A stretch of 64,000 nt of DNA from Bugula neritina (Eukaryota > Bryozoa > Gymnolaemata > Cheilostomatida > Bugulidae), in the NCBI GenBank assembly GCA_964035545.1, contig OZ037768.1, positions 20,210,700-20,274,699 on the forward strand. Direction: 5' to 3'. Under the pieces are notes generated by a model, which made no database searches, was not told the origin of the DNA, and was given only the letters and a program-made list of their open reading frames with translations. Positions 24,223-35,499 of the stretch are shown piece by piece. A program made the translations under genes and the position numbers. Within the stretch, counting starts at the first letter, position 1. The number at the start of each line of letters is the position of its first letter.

Positions 24223-27200
24223 GGAAGAAGAAACGCAGGTCACCCAGACGGGCACCGCGTACTGGCAACCAACAGTGGCAACAGCCGCGACGGACCAGCA
24301 AGGGGCTTCGCCCCGCGGCTGCCTTTTCTATGCCCCTTCACAACAGATTCACAGGGCTACAAGTCCAAGAATCTGGATGGGAGCACACAAAAGTAGCTGA
24401 GAAACCAGCCTCGGCACCCCCGAGGCCTACCTATCACCGCCCCAAGAGACCCCCTTCGCGACCCAAAGCGAGGGAGGTACTCCCTGCGAGAGTCAGGCCT
24501 GAAGGGAGAGTTCAGGTGCAGCCCCATGGGAACAGCTATTTCTTGCCCGGTAAACTGGAAGGCAAAGCTGTTACTTTTCTCATTGATTCGGGCTGTACCA
24601 CGAACCTCTTAAGCCGCCAACTCTTCGACACCCTCAGTGCTAGGGTCAGGGGCGAGATGGAAGCATACGAAGGGGAATACGGCACCCTAGCTGACGGGTC
24701 GTGCCTTCCCTTCTATGGTATAATTGAGCTGACGGGACGAGTCCGCGATCAAACGATCCAAGAGACGTTCATCGTCAGTCAGCTCAAGGAGGATGCTATC
24801 CTCGGGATGCCGTTCCTTAAACGGCACGGATGTCACATAGATTTTAGCAGATCTGCAATGATGATGTCCGGGCGGGAACTCGCCTGCGTCGACAAGTTCG
24901 GCTGCCCTTTAGTGGGAGGTGTGCAAGTGGTACGCAACCGTACCATACCAGGCCGCTCCCGGGCTACCATTCACTGCAGGGTGAATAGTAGCCGGATCTC
25001 TGGACTCGGGGTGGTTGAAGGCGCGCACGAAAAGATCCAACTTGCCAGCAGTCTGAATCAGCTGACTGAGCAAGGGGAGATCTTAGTGCAGTGCGTCAAC
25101 CCCTTTACCGAGCCTATCAAGCTCCCGGCTGGGTCGATGCTGGGCCGTTTTCACTCTGTTCAAGAGGGAGACGTAGGCCCGTCGTTGGGTGATGCGACAG
25201 AGGCACCCCCTCGACACCCTATTCAAGGACGAGGGGCAGTCCCAACACATCTCCGGGAGTTATATGAAACAGCCAGTGGCGGCTGCGCGAGTAACAGGGA
25301 ACGCCAAGCTATGGCTAAGTTACTACGCGACTACGGTGATGTGTTCAGCAGCGGAGAGCATGACGTGGGACTGACTGGAATTGTCAGACACGAAATACCG
25401 CTGACTGCAGGGACAGTCCCTGTCCGGCAGCCCACACGCAGGCTGGGGCCGGAGAAAGAGAAGGAGGTTAGCCGACAAGTACGGGATCTTCTGGACCGGG
25501 GACTGATAGAGCCCGCCCATAGTGCGTGGAGCTCGCCAGTTGTACTGGTCCGGAAGAAAGACGGCAGTTGGCGGTTCTGTGTGGACTACCGCAAACTCAA
25601 TAGCGTAACCATACAGGACGCCTACCCTCTACCTCGTATTGACGAGTCATTGGACGCCCTAGCCGGCAGCAAGTACTTCAGTACGTTAGACTTGCTAAGC
25701 GGCTATTGGCAGGTTCCTCTGAGTCCCGACGCCCAAGAGAAAGCGGCGTTTATCACACGGGACGGTTTGTGGAAGTGGAAGGTGCTGCCCTTCGGGTTAA
25801 CCTCCGCCCCAGCCACCTTCCAGAGGCTGATGGAACAAGTCCTTAGCGGACTCCATTGGAAGACACTGCTGGTCTACCTCGATGATGTCATCGTAATCTC
25901 TCCAGACTTCGAGACACATGTCAGTCGTCTGCAGGAGGTTTTCGAGAGACTCCGAGGTGCCGGTCTTAAGCTCAAACCTTCCAAGTGCGCTCTGTTGCAG
26001 CCGGAGGTCAAGTACCTGGGGCACGTTGTCGGTCGAAACGGCGTGGCAACGGATCCCGAAAAGGTACGGGCAGTAGAAGACTGGGTCACCCCTCAAGACT
26101 TGACCGGACTCCGGGCTTTCTTGGGGCTGGTAGGGTATTACAGGCAATACATACCAGACTTTGCGGGCATAGCCCAGCCGTTAAACCGGCTTACCGCAAA
26201 GGGAGTGACGTGGCAGTGGACTCCAGTCGAACAAGAAGCGTTCGACCGCCTCAAGGGCTGCCTCCTAACGGCGCCCATCTTGGCCTACCCAGACCCCACT
26301 CTGGAGTACATCCTAGACACGGACGCCAGTGACCAGAATGTTGGCGCTGTGCTGTCACAAGTGCAGGAAGGCCGAGAAGTAGTAGTAGCCTACTACAGCA
26401 AGTCTCTCTCTCCCGCTGAACGAAATTACTGCACTACCCGCAAGGAGCTGCTGGCAGTAATCAAGTCAGTGAAGCACTTCAGACCATACCTATATGGCAG
26501 GAAGTTCCGGCTGCGTACGGATCATGCCTCGCTGATCTGGTTGTGCAGGAGAGCAGAGCCCTCTAGTCAGGTCGCCCGGTGGCTCGAAATCCTAGCTGAA
26601 TTCTCGTACCGGATCGAACACCGACCGGGCAAGAGACACAGCAATGCGGATGGGTTGAGCCGCCGACCTGACGGAGGTTGCAAACAGTGTCTCAACATCG
26701 AGAGGAGGGATGGAGGTCCCCCTCGATGCGAGTTGGAGACGCTGGCTCATCACGGAGTACCGTTTGACTGGGATCAAGGTCAACTCAGGCAAAGAGTTGA
26801 TGAGTCCCCGGAGGATATACAAAACCTCCGCGCCAACCCTGTACTGGCCGGTAATGTTCGAGAGCTGAGGAAGCTCCAAGAAGAGCTGCCTGGAGTCGTG
26901 GCAGACATCTACCGGGCCAAAAGGGAAGGGCGACGACCCAGCGAGGAACGCATAAGACAGGGATGCGCCGAATTCCGGCTATACTGTCAGCGTTGGGACT
27001 CGCTGCGGATCGGGCAGGATGGGTTGCTAACCATCTCTCTAGCTGCCAGCGGCAGACACCCGGAAAGGAAGAGGGTAGTCTGCCCCACAGCCATCCGCCG
27101 TGAGTTGATTTGGGATACTCACAAGCAGGCCCACGCAGGGGTCAAGCGAGTGATGTCCAAATTACGACTCCGGTGGTATTGGCCGCAGATGGAGCGTGAC

Positions 27201-28733
27201 GTCCGGCTCAGAGTCAAACAGTGTGAGATCTGCCAGGCCAGTAAGCATAGCCGCCCCCCTGGTGAAGCAGGACGGCGGAGGCTATATGCTGGTAGGCCCT
27301 GGCAAGTAGTCGCTGTAGACCTGGTCGGACCCATGCCCCTGACCCCCAGAGGCAATAATTGGATCCTAGTACTAACCGACCACTTTACTAGGTGGGCGGA
27401 TGCTCTGGCTATCCCAGATGCATCAGCCCCAACAGTGGCCAGGGCACTAGACCAACATGTATTCTGTTATTTTGGGCTTCCCGAACAGATACACTCTGAT
27501 CAAGGCGCTCAATTCCAGTCTCAACTGATGAGCGACCTTTGCCACCTCTGGGGAGTAAATCAGAGCAGGACCACCCCCTACCACCCTCAAGGTAACGGGG
27601 TGGTGGAGCGCAACAACCGGATGTTAGGTGATGCGCTCCGGAGTCTCCTCCTTGGACGAAGTCAAGAGGAATGGGATACGGTGTTGCCGCAAGTCATGCG
27701 TGCATACCGTAGCACCCCACACACCAGTACTGGTGAGACCCCAAACCTCTTGATGCTCGGGAGAGAGACTCGTGTCCCTGACCATCTCACCTATCACGTT
27801 CCAGAGCAAGATAACTCAGTCCACGAGTATGCCAGTGAACTAGTGGAACGGATGAAGGCCGCACACGAGATACTGCGTCAACAGCAGTGGAAGGTGCGGC
27901 ACGAAGATTCCGATGAACCACCCCTCTATCAAAGAGGAGATAAGGTGTGGATGGTCAATTACCGTAGGCGCCGCGGACAGGCTGATAAGCTGAAGCCTAA
28001 GTTCGTAGGCCCCTACGTGGTCGTCGAGGCTATGCCCAATCATACGTACAAGATTGAGCGCTCAGGACAGGTGTCTATCCAGAATGAGTCTCGCTTGAAA
28101 CCGTATTGGGCTAGCCCCGGCGGAGTGGGAGAAGCCCCCCCGTTGTTAGAGCCCAGGAGGCAGACAACAACGCGCGGGCGACGGCGGCATGGACCTGAAT
28201 ACGAAGTGGTCATACCGCGGGAAGAAAACTTGGTGAGAGAGGAGCGGCAGCTTCTGGCAACAGAAGCGTGTCCGCCACCGCCAAGTCTAATTCCATCACT
28301 TCCAGAAACCGAGCCGGTTCCGGAAGTGCAAACCCCCACGGAGGGAGGGGCTCCATCCGGAGAACAAGAAGAGGTGACTGCTGACGGTGAAGTAGAGACG
28401 CCATTAGAGGCCTCTACTAACGAACCGGCAAGCGTGTCACCCCCCCTAGAAAGGGGACAGCGTACGAGGCAACCCCCCGCATACTTGAAGGACTTCGTAT
28501 GTGACTGCGTTAAAAGCGGCACACATGAAAGTCTAGGGGAAAACCGTACGAGAAAAGAATCGAGCAAATGTGGGAGTTGTCAACACCACGGAAATATCAA
28601 CTTTTGTATCGGCGGAAGTAGGAACAAAATTCATCCGCCGGGTGCACAAAGTCTTAATCACGCACCCCAACCACGTTGCTCGATCTTTTCATACGCTGAT
28701 GCAGTCAAGAGTAGACGTGTTTCTAAGCAGTAG
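24105..28733 (+). CDS. pol: Pol polyprotein: protease, reverse transcriptase, RNase H, integrase
   Basis: Open frame of 1,542 codons; translation probably enters by -1 frameshift from gag, so the first codons are not a true start. Order: aspartic protease with IDSGCTTNLLS (about residue 160), RT with LDLLSGYWQVPL and YLDD (about 591-594), RNase H with DTDASD (about 737), integrase zinc domain with HX3H and CEIC (from about residue 1005), and the catalytic triad in VDLVGP, HSDQG and GVVERNNR (about 1070-1170). A GPY/F module follows (KFVGPYVV). The last 200 residues are charged and Pro-rich, with no chromodomain I can recognise. The RT-before-integrase order identifies Ty3/gypsy. No disabling change is visible. 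Confidence 0.96.
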   Translation: MLGVRKSRTFPPILSLPKSGVKLPRPADVPTFRGPTKPLGKKKRRSPRRAPRTGNQQWQQPRRTSKGLRPAAAFSMPLHNRFTGLQVQESGWEHTKVAEKPASAPPRPTYHRPKRPPSRPKAREVLPARVRPEGRVQVQPHGNSYFLPGKLEGKAVTFLIDSGCTTNLLSRQLFDTLSARVRGEMEAYEGEYGTLADGSCLPFYGIIELTGRVRDQTIQETFIVSQLKEDAILGMPFLKRHGCHIDFSRSAMMMSGRELACVDKFGCPLVGGVQVVRNRTIPGRSRATIHCRVNSSRISGLGVVEGAHEKIQLASSLNQLTEQGEILVQCVNPFTEPIKLPAGSMLGRFHSVQEGDVGPSLGDATEAPPRHPIQGRGAVPTHLRELYETASGGCASNRERQAMAKLLRDYGDVFSSGEHDVGLTGIVRHEIPLTAGTVPVRQPTRRLGPEKEKEVSRQVRDLLDRGLIEPAHSAWSSPVVLVRKKDGSWRFCVDYRKLNSVTIQDAYPLPRIDESLDALAGSKYFSTLDLLSGYWQVPLSPDAQEKAAFITRDGLWKWKVLPFGLTSAPATFQRLMEQVLSGLHWKTLLVYLDDVIVISPDFETHVSRLQEVFERLRGAGLKLKPSKCALLQPEVKYLGHVVGRNGVATDPEKVRAVEDWVTPQDLTGLRAFLGLVGYYRQYIPDFAGIAQPLNRLTAKGVTWQWTPVEQEAFDRLKGCLLTAPILAYPDPTLEYILDTDASDQNVGAVLSQVQEGREVVVAYYSKSLSPAERNYCTTRKELLAVIKSVKHFRPYLYGRKFRLRTDHASLIWLCRRAEPSSQVARWLEILAEFSYRIEHRPGKRHSNADGLSRRPDGGCKQCLNIERRDGGPPRCELETLAHHGVPFDWDQGQLRQRVDESPEDIQNLRANPVLAGNVRELRKLQEELPGVVADIYRAKREGRRPSEERIRQGCAEFRLYCQRWDSLRIGQDGLLTISLAASGRHPERKRVVCPTAIRRELIWDTHKQAHAGVKRVMSKLRLRWYWPQMERDVRLRVKQCEICQASKHSRPPGEAGRRRLYAGRPWQVVAVDLVGPMPLTPRGNNWILVLTDHFTRWADALAIPDASAPTVARALDQHVFCYFGLPEQIHSDQGAQFQSQLMSDLCHLWGVNQSRTTPYHPQGNGVVERNNRMLGDALRSLLLGRSQEEWDTVLPQVMRAYRSTPHTSTGETPNLLMLGRETRVPDHLTYHVPEQDNSVHEYASELVERMKAAHEILRQQQWKVRHEDSDEPPLYQRGDKVWMVNYRRRRGQADKLKPKFVGPYVVVEAMPNHTYKIERSGQVSIQNESRLKPYWASPGGVGEAPPLLEPRRQTTTRGRRRHGPEYEVVIPREENLVREERQLLATEACPPPPSLIPSLPETEPVPEVQTPTEGGAPSGEQEEVTADGEVETPLEASTNEPASVSPPLERGQRTRQPPAYLKDFVCDCVKSGTHESLGENRTRKESSKCGSCQHHGNINFCIGGSRNKIHPPGAQSLNHAPQPRCSIFSYADAVKSRRVSKQ

Positions 28734-28973
28734 TTCAAACCATTTCACATATTCAGTATGTCTTACGACAACAGATCGTGGGGTGAGTTAACTATATCTT
28801 AATACGAAACTAGATTGCATCGCTCAGCTCTGACTCACTGAGTCAATCGAGCTGGAGATAGGTTAGTGAAATACCGTAGTAAGAACTTAGTTTGACTTAG
28901 AGATTTTTATAATCTCATTGCAATACGGTTCTATCTGACTATTCACTATCATTAATCTCTACGAGGTAACTGA
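28734..28973 (+). other. Spacer between pol and the third ORF
   Basis: Non-coding in the pol and ORF3 frames. A separate 73-codon open frame (28570-28791) overlaps the pol end and runs into a donor-like GTGAGT at 28783; it has no recognisable domain. Confidence 0.4.
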
Positions 28974-29798
28974 ATGAGGAGTTGCCAAGCTGTTCAAGCT
29001 GACAACACAGCAGTGTACTGTACTAACACTGTTGAAACTTTTTCAGATTACACTCGACCCGCTACAACCAGGGTACGGGATAGAACACTTCCCGCTCCGT
29101 ATCCGGAGGACTATGCTAGTGGTGACCGGCCTGAGCCACTACGCCGCCGTTGGCGGTGGGTGTCTCCACAAACCGAAGAAGAAATAGAAACAGCCTGGGG
29201 GTCCAGAGGACGGACGAGATGCCAGATCTGTGGTGAAGATTGCGCCTCTCACCGCTCCCTTAAACTACACGTCAATGCTCATCTCCTACTGACCTTCTGC
29301 CCCTGCGGGTACAATGATGTGTATCCCTACCCCGTCACCAGACACAGAGCGGCGGGCTGTTTCCCTGGAGAAAACTATGTGGTCGACGCTAAGCTGTACC
29401 CGGAGTTCCTCACGTATATACGACCTCTGGTAAAGAAGGCCATGCTATTAGCCGTTCTATCCTCGGGGTTCCAACGTGTGTTAGACAACGCCCGCCAACA
29501 ATCCCCGCTGGTGTCTGACCGCCCTCCAATTACCTACACCCCCGAGGAAACTACATATCCAGAAGAAGGAGAGATCTCCCCTACCCCGGCGAAGAGACGG
29601 ACACCGTCCCCAGACCCAGTACGACTAGCTACAGTAGAAGAACGCCTCCTACGATTACAAGAAGAGTTCACCCAGCTGGCGCCAGATCTACTCAACACTA
29701 CCACAGGACTCTTCCAGCTGAAGGGATCCGTATGCCGTATGAAACGGAAACTGCGTACATGCCAAGCCAAGCACCGGCGTGCCCAACAAGGACTCTAG
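28974..29798 (+). CDS. Third ORF of the LTR element: zinc-finger and coiled-coil protein
   Basis: 274 codons from ATG, 240 nt after pol, in the position envelope genes take in errantiviruses, but nothing envelope-like is present: no signal peptide, no membrane segment. Around residues 80-103 is a classical C2H2 finger (CX2CX12HX3H: CQICGED...HVNAH). It is followed at once by a CCHC-like finger (CPCGYND...HRAAGC). Residues about 215-270 are Leu-, Arg- and Lys-rich and probably helical. A strong acceptor-like CTTTTTCAG at 29038-29046 inside the ORF and a donor-like GTGAGT at 28783 suggest possible spliced expression, though the frame across that pair does not fit simply. Function unknown; nucleic-acid binding is an inference from the fingers. 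Confidence 0.8.
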   Translation: MRSCQAVQADNTAVYCTNTVETFSDYTRPATTRVRDRTLPAPYPEDYASGDRPEPLRRRWRWVSPQTEEEIETAWGSRGRTRCQICGEDCASHRSLKLHVNAHLLLTFCPCGYNDVYPYPVTRHRAAGCFPGENYVVDAKLYPEFLTYIRPLVKKAMLLAVLSSGFQRVLDNARQQSPLVSDRPPITYTPEETTYPEEGEISPTPAKRRTPSPDPVRLATVEERLLRLQEEFTQLAPDLLNTTTGLFQLKGSVCRMKRKLRTCQAKHRRAQQGL

Positions 29799-30069
29799 TA
29801 TGCTACCCAGAATACTCCACATTTGGTGAAGAACCAAACTCGTGTAAATGCTTAACTGCTAGACAGGTTATTCCTTGTCTAATACCACAGCTAGCTAGTA
29901 TTCCTCGTCTATCTACAGCTGGCCAATTGTATACAACGGATCGTTATAACGACTCTGTGTATTATTATGTCTCTTCCTGTATATTATGTATTATTTTTGT
30001 CCACTGATGTATGCAATTACTACTGAATGTTTTTTTTTATATATGTATCAGAAAGATGGCTTTCTGCTG

Positions 30070-30079
30070 GTGGGGGCGG
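30070..30079 (+). promoter_or_regulatory. Polypurine tract
   Basis: GTGGGGGCGG abuts the 3' LTR, where the plus-strand primer is expected. It is interrupted by T and C. Confidence 0.7.
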
Positions 30080-30384
30080 TGTGGTGGTTCGTGGAACTAC
30101 CAGCAGCACAACATGTAGGGTCGCGTAATTGACCCGGAACAATGGATAGCCAATTAGCGTAGTTGATAGTTAGCAGCAATTGTAGTTTCCCGCTGCTAAG
30201 TCAGTCGAAGCTAGAGTGTGAAATAGATTAGATGTGTAACTTGTTGGAAATAATGTATCGTGTTTTTATAATGTATAATTGTGTATAAAATATACTCGTT
30301 CACTCGACTTAGCCTGGTGCAGTTCTATACTAGATAAATAGACTCTCTGGATAGCATATCAACCCTAATCTGAAAATTATAACA
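30080..30384 (+). repeat. 3' LTR
   Basis: 305 bp, base for base the same as the 5' LTR in my reading. Confidence 0.95.
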
Positions 30385-30560
30385 ATATTACTTACAGGCG
30401 TGGCAAATTGCATAAAACATTACTTCACAGTTAAAAAAGCCTAGAGTCTAAACTCTAAAATATTATATTGTTCCATGGCTGATGTCATTATAAATTAGTA
30501 GAATAATCGTGCTGTTTTGCTACGTAAATCGTATGCAAGAAAGGGTTATCAACATGATAT

Positions 30561-30867
30561 TGTTATGTTTTTCAGTATTAGGGTTGATATGCAATCCAGA
30601 GAGTCTAATTACTTGCTAGAGAACTTCACCAGGATAAGTCGAGTGAGCGAGTATATATTTCAAACACAATAACACATTACAAAAACTATACAAATACATT
30701 TAATAATTCCACACATCTAGATTATTCAACACTCTAACTTCGACTGACTAACAGCGGGAAAACTACTACTGCTACTAACTATTAAAGTCGCTAATTGGCT
30801 GTCATTGTTCCGGGTCAATTACGCGACCCTGCGTACCGTGCTGCTGGTAGCTCCACGAGCCACCACA
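30561..30867 (-). repeat. Inverted solo LTR of the same family
   Basis: 307 bp matching the reverse complement of the neighbouring LTR with many substitutions, starting 176 bp after the intact element. Flanked by ATAT on both sides (30557-30560, 30868-30871), so it is an older independent insertion later reduced by LTR-LTR recombination. Confidence 0.9.
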
Positions 30868-30902
30868 ATATTATATGGTGATGATACCAGCTAACAATAT
30901 AG

Positions 30903-31129
30903 TGTAGTGAATTTACAATTCACTATAAATTGTAGGTCTACTTATGCAAAGCCACTTCACCAGATTTCGTACAAATTGAATAGACTTTATTATCGCGAAT
31001 TATACAAGAAAAAAAACTGTTAACACTAATACACACGATTACATAATATAGAGTGATTTACACACAACTTTACATTATTAGAACCTGATCCACTCTGCCG
31101 GCTACGCTGCCCAACAAGCTTCCACTACA
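30903..31129 (-). repeat. Possible solo LTR of another element
   Basis: On the minus strand it starts TGTAGTGG and ends CACTACA, with an AATAAA at about 30991-30986 in the expected interior. No target duplication was found, so this is weak. Confidence 0.3.
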
Positions 31130-31177
31130 CATTTGCAGCTCCGCCTACTAATTAATTGTTAGTCACATCCCATTAGT

Positions 31178-31180
<3 letters not shown>

Positions 31181-31220
<40 letters not shown>
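31181..31220. repeat. (TA)n microsatellite
   Basis: Forty bases of TA dinucleotides ending at the left side of the hAT-like element. Confidence 0.95.
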
Positions 31221-31223
<3 letters not shown>

Positions 31224-31224
31224 T

Positions 31225-33027
31225 CAGGGTTGTAGTGGTAAAAATATTCTTGGCCATACTCTCAGGCCAGGGGGCCGCCCAGGCCCCCGGCGGGGTCCGG
31301 GGCAGCGCCCCGGCCACCGAAGCCCTCAGAGTGCTTCTGATGCAAATTTATGCAATTTAAAGTCATTGTGAATTATAATTCTTCTGAAAAAAATCTGTGT
31401 TGAAATGTGCACCTCGCTATTATTTTCATACCATACCAGCTACATGACGACTGGGCATTGCTGCAAACTATATAAATATTCAGTCTTGTCCTATACCTGT
31501 TGACTGTAATGTAATGGAATGTAGTCTTACTCAACTGCAGTTAGGTTTATTCTGACACTAAGTCCAACCTGTACAGAAAAATTGCTGAATATCTCAAAAA
31601 GATGGAAGGATAGAGGCAGGTAACAAGTGCTCTCCAAATGCAACCTGATTACTTTAAATAACTAATACAGTGCTGTGCACAGAAAAAGAATAATAGATCA
31701 GAACAGAGGAAGATTGCTAATCAGAAAATATGTGTTGGTTAATTATAAAGAGCACTTTGAGTTGATAACTCATTGGCAAGCAGAAATTGGTTGAAAACCT
31801 ATTTGGAGTTTATTAGAGTACTAGTCTAATCCATAAGGTGATACCGCCACACCTCCTTACACACAATATAAAGCACACCCAAGAAAAGTATGTTAACTTG
31901 GTTTTAAAATAAAACCCCTGAGCTTCCACTAGATACATCAAGGAAATATACCCCAAAAGAACAAATTTGACAGGTTTAATATGTGTTAACCTAGAAGAGG
32001 ATTAAATGTAAAGCCAGGTGTTAGTACAATCAAACATAAAAGGTTACTTATGGTGGTGTACAGTTTGCAAAACCTTATTGCATTGATAATTAACATGCAA
32101 TAATGCTAGGTTTTTGACCAAAATGTGGATATAGTACCTGTAGACCTCAGTGATAAATTTTCATTAGCCTCTCCTACACACCTGGTACTGTTTCTTGAAG
32201 ACATTTTGATTTTATTTCTGGATTTCATGTTGGTTTTTTCCAAATTCCATTGCTTATTGACAAAATGCAAGTTCACACATGATAGATAAGGGCCACCTTC
32301 TAGCTGTCACTGCCTTGCTGAGGCCACATTATTGGTATATTATAAGAATTCAGTCCTGCCAAATAAAACCTCACTTAATTGTGCTAAAATTAAAATTTAA
32401 AAACCATGTTTTAGATCTTCCTGTTCCTCAGAGCACCTGTTTTTTGAGTTTTCAATATTTTTTTGCAAAGTTATTGACAAAAATCTACCCATTTTTGGCC
32501 AATTTTAACTGAAAAATTTATTTTTCAATCCCTGCCAAATATCTCAGCAGGAAAGCATGGTATTGGAATAGAACAAACACTGTCGGAAACCTGAGAAATT
32601 TATGCATGGTAAATTTTTTGTTCAATCTTGTCAATAGCCTTCATAGATTTTCTACAAGTTAGTGATTTATACACTGAAAATGAAAGATTTTTTCCTTAGT
32701 AATCACCAATGCACAGCACTTCGCGCTTCAGTGAACACGTAGAGATAAGAAGATGCAATGTTGATAGCTGCATAGTATTCATAGTGTAATCTCAGGCTAA
32801 ACAATCACAAGTAGGCAACACGCATGCCACCCACATAGCATTAACATAACAAGAACTTAAATTAGATTGTTAGCGAAATTTATGATATTCTCAGTGAGGA
32901 TGCCCAAACTATCCTGTGCACTAATCATCTTTCAAAAATATGCCCATACGGGCGTATGGCCTAGAACAGTCTATTTTCTTCTAGGCCATACGGCGTATGG
33001 GACCGTATGGGTACCACTACATCCCTG
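31225..33027. mobile_element. hAT-like non-autonomous DNA transposon, 1.8 kb
   Basis: Left end CAGGGTTGTAGTGGTA and right end (reverse complement) CAGGGATGTAGTGGTA match 15 of 16; CAGGG termini are typical of hAT elements. Both ends have subterminal GC-rich hairpins: about 31265-31315, with GGGGCAGCGCCCC, and 32940-33015, with repeated CCATACG/CGTATGG. The eight-base flanks (TATAAATT, TATATAAT) agree at only six positions. The interior has no transposase frame, so it would need enzyme from elsewhere. Confidence 0.65.
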
Positions 33028-35499
33028 TATATAATTGTAGGCATTATAAAAGTAAGGTGCTTATTCTATTTTTAGAAGTTCCAAATTGAAGCTAAACTTA
33101 GAGCTGGAGTTGTCCACTCGTTAAATTATTCATTCAGTTTACCTCACTAAAGATTAACTGGCTACATATACAGGACAAGGCAAGTAACAGCTGCTAAAAC
33201 TATGCAATGGCATATGAATTTTTTTCTGTTAAGCTGAGGCTGAAACCAAAATAAAGTTTTTACAGTAACATTGTTCTAGGCAGGGCAATCAAAACTTTTT
33301 TGGGTTTCCTAAACTCAACAGTACCTCCAACCTAATAATTCTCACCGGGCTGTTTTAGTCCAGCATTCAACAATAGCACTTATTTGAAATTGTTAGTTAC
33401 AAGTCACTATTCTTACATAGTTTGGCAAGAGCCCCATGTTAATCTTTTCTTTGTGGTCAGTTCTTAGCTGTCAATTCCAGCTTTGCAGGTTCCTCCTTTT
33501 TTGCCATCCTGAAACTTTACCATAATCTTTCTCTTTTCCTATTTTTAAAACTTCACTACTTTACAGCTATATAAATATTATGCTTCCAAGTTAAAAGTCT
33601 GAGGTTGAGTTTTACAGTATTTTACAGCTAGCCTTTGATCTTTTCTTTTTACATCTTTTTATTCTTTAGTATATTTTTTAACTCTATCAATTTAATACCT
33701 CTTTTGTGTACTTGCTGACTGGTTCATTACATATTAGAATTGTTATTCTCATCAATCAAATTTTTGTCCTTGGTCACTTTTTTCTTGATTGCTTTTCATG
33801 ATTTTCTCGACTTCAATTTCTTTTTCCTTGCCTTACAAGGCTGTTTTTGCTGTCAACACTCTCTTGTTTTGTGTCACTTCTGATGATAATGGGCCTAGTT
33901 TTATGCATTTTAATTTGCATTACTATTCGACACCCACACCGTCAACTGAAGATATTTTCATGTAGTATCACTTTGCAGTGATAATAATGCGCATGCAAGT
34001 TGCAACATTAATATGGTCTCTCATGAAATTTAAAACTTAATGCATATTTAATTAAGTATTTTTCTGTCCAGTTGATAAATTGAATATAATATTATAATAT
34101 TTGATAATTTCGATTTCTTATAATTGTAGTGGTATGGATGCATGCAGTGATGTAGCTAGGTTCAATATATACATGTATTGGTAATGCAGACAGCAGAAAT
34201 TCAAAGTAACACAAAAACAGCCTTGGCCTATAAAACTTTTGAGTGTTGCATTTTTTACTTTTTGAGATGATACTGCATGGGTAACCTTAAATATTAGGTT
34301 GTGGTGTTAGGCAGTCAATGTGTAAAACTCTAGTAAACCTTTGAAAGTTGCTGAATTCTTGGCCGAATGCTCTAAACTGTTTATTTGTCAATAGATACAG
34401 CTCGTGAAAAGTTGTTAAACTATTGTATGCATGTTGGTAAATTGTTAGAACTTACGTCTATATGGGATAGGCTACGTCCTGTTTCACCTACGTGTAATGC
34501 TAAATTAAATTAATTAGCATTAATTTAACGCTTTTGGTGTAGAATACTTGATGTCCAAAGCCTTTACTCTTATTTCTAAAAATATTGCTTCTCTTTCTCC
34601 CTCTCTGCCGAATTTCTATCAGCTCTTCTCCTATTTAAACTTATTTCCTGTCATCTCTGCTGATTCATCATCTGCAGGCAGCCAAATTATAACTAGCTTG
34701 TTCTTCTGCTCAGGTAGAAGCAGTTCTGGGCATGATCTATTTTTTCAGTTAGCTGAGTTGTTCAACATTATTATTTAGGCCTTTTAATATGTTTATAATA
34801 ACCTGGTTCATTTTGTAGGAGAGTAGTAATAAAATTATAAACAAAGGCTTTGGTCTAATTAGCCAGGCTTCTTTGAGGCCCTTATGTATCTCCTAGCACT
34901 TCTATCTACCCATTTCTTTTTTCGCTATGGTTGTTGCCTTTTCTATTTGAATCATTTAATTTTTCATGCATGTATATAATACTTTGGCTATTCTCTGGTT
35001 ATTTCCCCCATTCTGCACAGTCCTACTTTCTTCGTATTATTCCATTACCTTTTTCATTCCTTGCATGGTTTTTTTCCAATTATAAAACGTGTATAATATT
35101 ACTTTATTAAAATAAATATTTAAATAGAATAATTTGATTTGTTCACTATATACCACCGAACATACGGATCTAAGACTAGCATTGCTAGTAGATATTGTAT
35201 ATTTAAGGATCACCTGCATGCTTGTAATTAATTTTGCATGCACCAGCAAATTTATTATATTATATGTATAACATTATGTATTATACTGTATTATATGCAT
35301 ATTAATTTATAAACCAATAGTGTATTAATTAATATAGATATCTAAATTATAGAATAATTTAATTATTCCCTCTCTGGAGCGCAACAGCACACTCTTTGCA
35401 TAAATTTCCTTAGTCTTCGACTTGTAGCATTGCTTGTTTGTTCATCATTTGTGTCTCCCCTTTCTAAAACAAATAGAATAAACAGTTCTCATTAGAGAG

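Larger units (their letters stand above)
22927..30384 (+). mobile_element. Complete Ty3/gypsy LTR retrotransposon, 7.46 kb, apparently intact
   Basis: Two 305-bp LTRs (22927-23231, 30080-30384) starting TGTGG and ending AACA, identical by eye. They flank a tRNA-Leu primer site, gag, pol in the order protease-RT-RNase H-integrase (the Ty3/gypsy order), a zinc-finger ORF and a G-rich polypurine tract. The target duplication is ATAT (22923-22926 and 30385-30388). The internal region is GC-richer than its surroundings. Identical LTRs and undamaged frames indicate a very recent insertion. Confidence 0.96.

Noticed and set aside
28570-28791. Separate gene overlapping the end of pol
   Set aside because: No domain, lies in an overlapping frame, and its splice to the third ORF would not keep frame.
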